Part shown: one piece after another, positions 48,416-50,164 of the stretch
Layout: each line of letters starts with the position of its first letter
Position numbering within the stretch: the stretch's first letter is position 1
DNA from: Gemmatimonadaceae bacterium
Lineage (GTDB): Bacteria > Gemmatimonadota > Gemmatimonadetes > Gemmatimonadales > Gemmatimonadaceae
Direction: 5' to 3'
DNA: 50,164 bases
NCBI GenBank assembly: GCA_013816855.1
Contig: JACDDT010000002.1
Span: 29,378-79,541, forward strand
Made by a program: the position numbers and the translations under genes
The notes under the pieces: model-generated
The model's input: only the letters and a program-made list of their open reading frames with translations
Databases searched by the model: none
What the model was told of the DNA's origin: nothing

Positions 48416-49813
48416 ATGCCCGATTGCGATGTCGCCATAATCGGCGGCGGACCCGGCGGCTATGTCGCCGCAATCCGCGCCGCCCAGCTTGGCCTCAATA
48501 CCGTTTGCGTCGAGATGGACAAGACACTCGGCGGAACCTGCGTCAATGTCGGATGCATTCCGTCGAAAGCGCTCCTCACATCGTCAGAGCACTTTGAGTT
48601 CGCGCGGCTTCATTCCGCGCAGCACGGGGTGAAGCTCGGCAACGTCGAGCTCGATCTTGCCACGATGCTAAAACGAAAGGATGAAGTCGTTGCCCAAAAC
48701 ACAAAAGGAATCGAGTTCCTCTTCAAGAAGAACAAGATCACCTGGGCGAAAGGGAAAGGCACCCTCAAGCGCGGCAACGTCGTAGAAGTGTCGGACGCTG
48801 ACGGCAAAAGCGAATCTTATAAGGCGAAAAACGTAATCATCGCGACGGGCTCTATTCCGGTCGAGCTTCCGTTTCTCAAGTTCGATGAAGAGAGAATTCT
48901 CTCGAATACCGGCGCGCTCAAGATCCCCGAAGTCCCGAAGCATCTCATCGTCATCGGCGGCGGCGTCATCGGCCTCGAGCTCGGCTCGGTGTGGAGAAGG
49001 CTTGGCGCGAAGGTTACCATCGTCGAGCTTTTTCCGACGATCCTTCCAGGCAACGATGAAGAGATCGTGAAGGAAGCGGACAAGATTTTCAGGAAGCAGG
49101 GCCTCGATATCCGCGCCGGAACAAAAGTCACCGGCGGCAAGCGCGACGGAAATAAAGTCGCCGTTGAAATCGAGAAGGACGGCGCGAAAGAGACGCTCGA
49201 GGCGGATTACGTGCTGGTATCCGTGGGACGCAAGCCGTCGATCAACGGAATCGACGTTACCGCCCTCGGTCTCGCACTCGGGAAGCGCGGCGAGATTGCG
49301 GTTAACGACCAGATGCGCACGAACATTCCCAACTTGTTCGCCATCGGGGATGCGGTTGGCGGAAAGCTCCTCGCGCATAAGGCGGAGGAAGAAGGAGTGA
49401 TCGCCGCCGAGGTGATCGCGGGGCACAAGGTACTCATGGAGTACAAGTCCATGCCTTCAATCGTTTATACCTGGCCGGAGATCGCGACCGTCGGACTCGC
49501 CGAGCACGAAGTCAAGGCGAGTGGAAAGAAATACAAAGTCGGAAAGTTTCCCTTCAGCGCGAACGGTCGCGCACGCTCGATGGCGGAGACTCTTGGTTTC
49601 GTGAAGTTCATCGCCGGCGCGGAAACCGACGAGCTGCTCGGCTGCCACATCATCGGCGCAAACGCGAGCGACCTGATCCAGGAGATCGTGCTCGCCTTCG
49701 AGTATCGCGGGTCGTCGGAGGACATCGGGATCACGGTGCATTCACATCCGACTCTGGGTGAAGCAGTGAAGGAAGCGGCGCTTGGAGTGCTCGGCCGCTC
49801 CATTCACTTCTAG
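48416..49813 (+). CDS. lpdA: Dihydrolipoamide dehydrogenase (E3)
   Basis: 465 residues. FAD-binding DVAIIGGGPGGYVAAIRAAQ, redox pair GGTCVNVGCIPSKALL (Cys42 and Cys47), NAD-binding VIGGGVIGLELGSVWRRLG and the dimer-interface HSHPTLGEAVKEAA with the active-site His. It reoxidises dihydrolipoamide of the E2 protein and makes NADH. Encoded right after sucB (4-nt gap), so E2 and E3 come from one transcript. Length is the family norm. Confidence 0.97.
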   Translation: MPDCDVAIIGGGPGGYVAAIRAAQLGLNTVCVEMDKTLGGTCVNVGCIPSKALLTSSEHFEFARLHSAQHGVKLGNVELDLATMLKRKDEVVAQNTKGIEFLFKKNKITWAKGKGTLKRGNVVEVSDADGKSESYKAKNVIIATGSIPVELPFLKFDEERILSNTGALKIPEVPKHLIVIGGGVIGLELGSVWRRLGAKVTIVELFPTILPGNDEEIVKEADKIFRKQGLDIRAGTKVTGGKRDGNKVAVEIEKDGAKETLEADYVLVSVGRKPSINGIDVTALGLALGKRGEIAVNDQMRTNIPNLFAIGDAVGGKLLAHKAEEEGVIAAEVIAGHKVLMEYKSMPSIVYTWPEIATVGLAEHEVKASGKKYKVGKFPFSANGRARSMAETLGFVKFIAGAETDELLGCHIIGANASDLIQEIVLAFEYRGSSEDIGITVHSHPTLGEAVKEAALGVLGRSIHF

Positions 49814-49819
49814 CGGACG

Positions 49820-50038
49820 CTACTCCCCGCTGCCAAAGCGCTCGCGGTCGGCTACGTAAAGCTCGAGGTAGCCGCACTCTTCGCAAAGGAAAGGCATCAC
49901 GACGAGGCCGGCCTGGGCATCCACAGAGCCGCTTTTCGCGTCGCCCGTTACGTTCGAGAGCGCCTTGAAGTTGTCGGTACGGGACATTCTCGTCTTCGTG
50001 TGCGTGATGCAATAGCGCTTACCGTCTCTAATCGGCAT
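49820..50038 (-). CDS. Small protein with Cys pairs, unknown
   Basis: 72 residues. It contains an isolated Cys in KRYCITHTK and a CEEC pair (residues 52-55, FLCEECGYLELYV), suggestive of a zinc knuckle. The start at 50038 is the upstream ATG, and an internal ATG (MSRTDNF) is also possible. It is convergent with lpd. No family recognised, and no clear ribosome binding site. Confidence 0.5.
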   Translation of the reverse strand: MPIRDGKRYCITHTKTRMSRTDNFKALSNVTGDAKSGSVDAQAGLVVMPFLCEECGYLELYVADRERFGSGE

Positions 50039-50124
50039 TGGCTCTTCCGGGCTGGCGTGAGGAACGTGGTGGATCGCTATTATATGGAAATGACGGCTAC
50101 GTGGACAGTCGGGGGATCGAATTA

Positions 50125-50164
50125 ATGGGCAAAAGCCGCCCGATGGTTCAGAGCGACAGGGAAA
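50125..50164 (+). CDS. Possible start of a gene running out of the window
   Basis: ATG at 50125 opens a frame (MGKSRPMVQSDRE) that runs off the right edge. A TATTAT at 50078-50083 could be its -10, and a small 13-residue frame (50085-50126) ends just at this ATG with a TAATG overlap. Too short to identify. Confidence 0.3.
   Translation, partial: MGKSRPMVQSDRE

Noticed and set aside
1-50164. tRNA genes, CRISPR arrays, insertion sequences
   Set aside because: I found no cloverleaf or TψC-like signature in the spacers, no regularly spaced direct repeats and no transposase gene. A covariance-model scan (tRNAscan-SE) would be decisive for tRNAs.

Overview
The window is a high-GC, gene-dense chromosomal segment of a Gram-negative bacterium. 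It carries TolC-type outer-membrane efflux, several lipoproteins with lipoboxes, a caa3-type aerobic terminal oxidase and 2-oxoglutarate dehydrogenase parts. The gene content, the codon bias (long antisense shadow frames everywhere) and several small proteins that I recall mainly from Gemmatimonadota suggest an aerobic or facultative soil or freshwater Gemmatimonadota. That assignment is inference from memory and no database was consulted. No tRNA, rRNA, CRISPR array, transposase, integrase or prophage gene is visible.

Layout. 1-1962: tail of an M42 aminopeptidase, a proline-iminopeptidase-like hydrolase and an unknown protein. 1984-5049: a repair pair (PolX and endonuclease III, overlapping ATGA) followed by a cyclophilin and a small membrane protein. 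5068-5180: a 113-nt giant hairpin. 5273-9922: one long co-directional run holding a TetR regulator with a clear promoter and operator, TolC, an HlyD/EmrA adaptor, an ECF sigma factor, a membrane protein in the anti-sigma position and a CpxP-like periplasmic protein, closed by a bidirectional terminator. 9978-12717: CsbD, a KUP potassium transporter whose reading frame has no ordinary start codon, and an Hsp15-like S4 protein. 12757-15435: a Met/His-rich PDZ protein divergent from a ferritin-like/VIT iron transporter, then a lipoprotein. 15523-20867: LeuRS, a sensorless chemoreceptor-like protein and aspartase. 20927-25928: caa3 oxidase operon (subunit II with fused cytochrome c, I, III, IV, CtaG). 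25925-30334: membrane protein, PBP4-type DD-peptidase, an ERR-repeat small protein, a saccharopine-dehydrogenase-like enzyme and a CoA-binding protein. 30497-34192: lipoprotein and GyrA. 34480-37169: a compact operon of microproteins around a membrane protein and a DUF900-type hydrolase, none with a clear function. 37452-43437: M3 peptidase lipoprotein, DUF488 protein, glycosyltransferase, APC permease and an MscS-like TM-helix protein. 43593-50164: TM2 protein, serine hydrolase, small membrane and zinc-ribbon proteins, quinone oxidoreductase, then E2 (SucB) and E3 (Lpd).

The most unusual signals are: (1) four very large intergenic hairpins (113-227 nt) at 5068-5180, 30350-30475, 37199-37425 and 42454-42598. 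They share architecture but not sequence, each lies beside a gene 3' end, and compensated arms suggest a structure under selection. (2) The kup gene has only a possible ATC (or GTC) start and an in-frame TAG just upstream. (3) The TolC/HlyD pair lacks an inner-membrane pump and runs straight into an ECF sigma stress module. (4) The 34480-36792 cluster combines microproteins, a membrane protein and a lipase-like hydrolase.

Start codons were chosen by overlap with neighbours, signal peptides, Shine-Dalgarno sequences and family alignment from memory. Where these conflict the entry says so.
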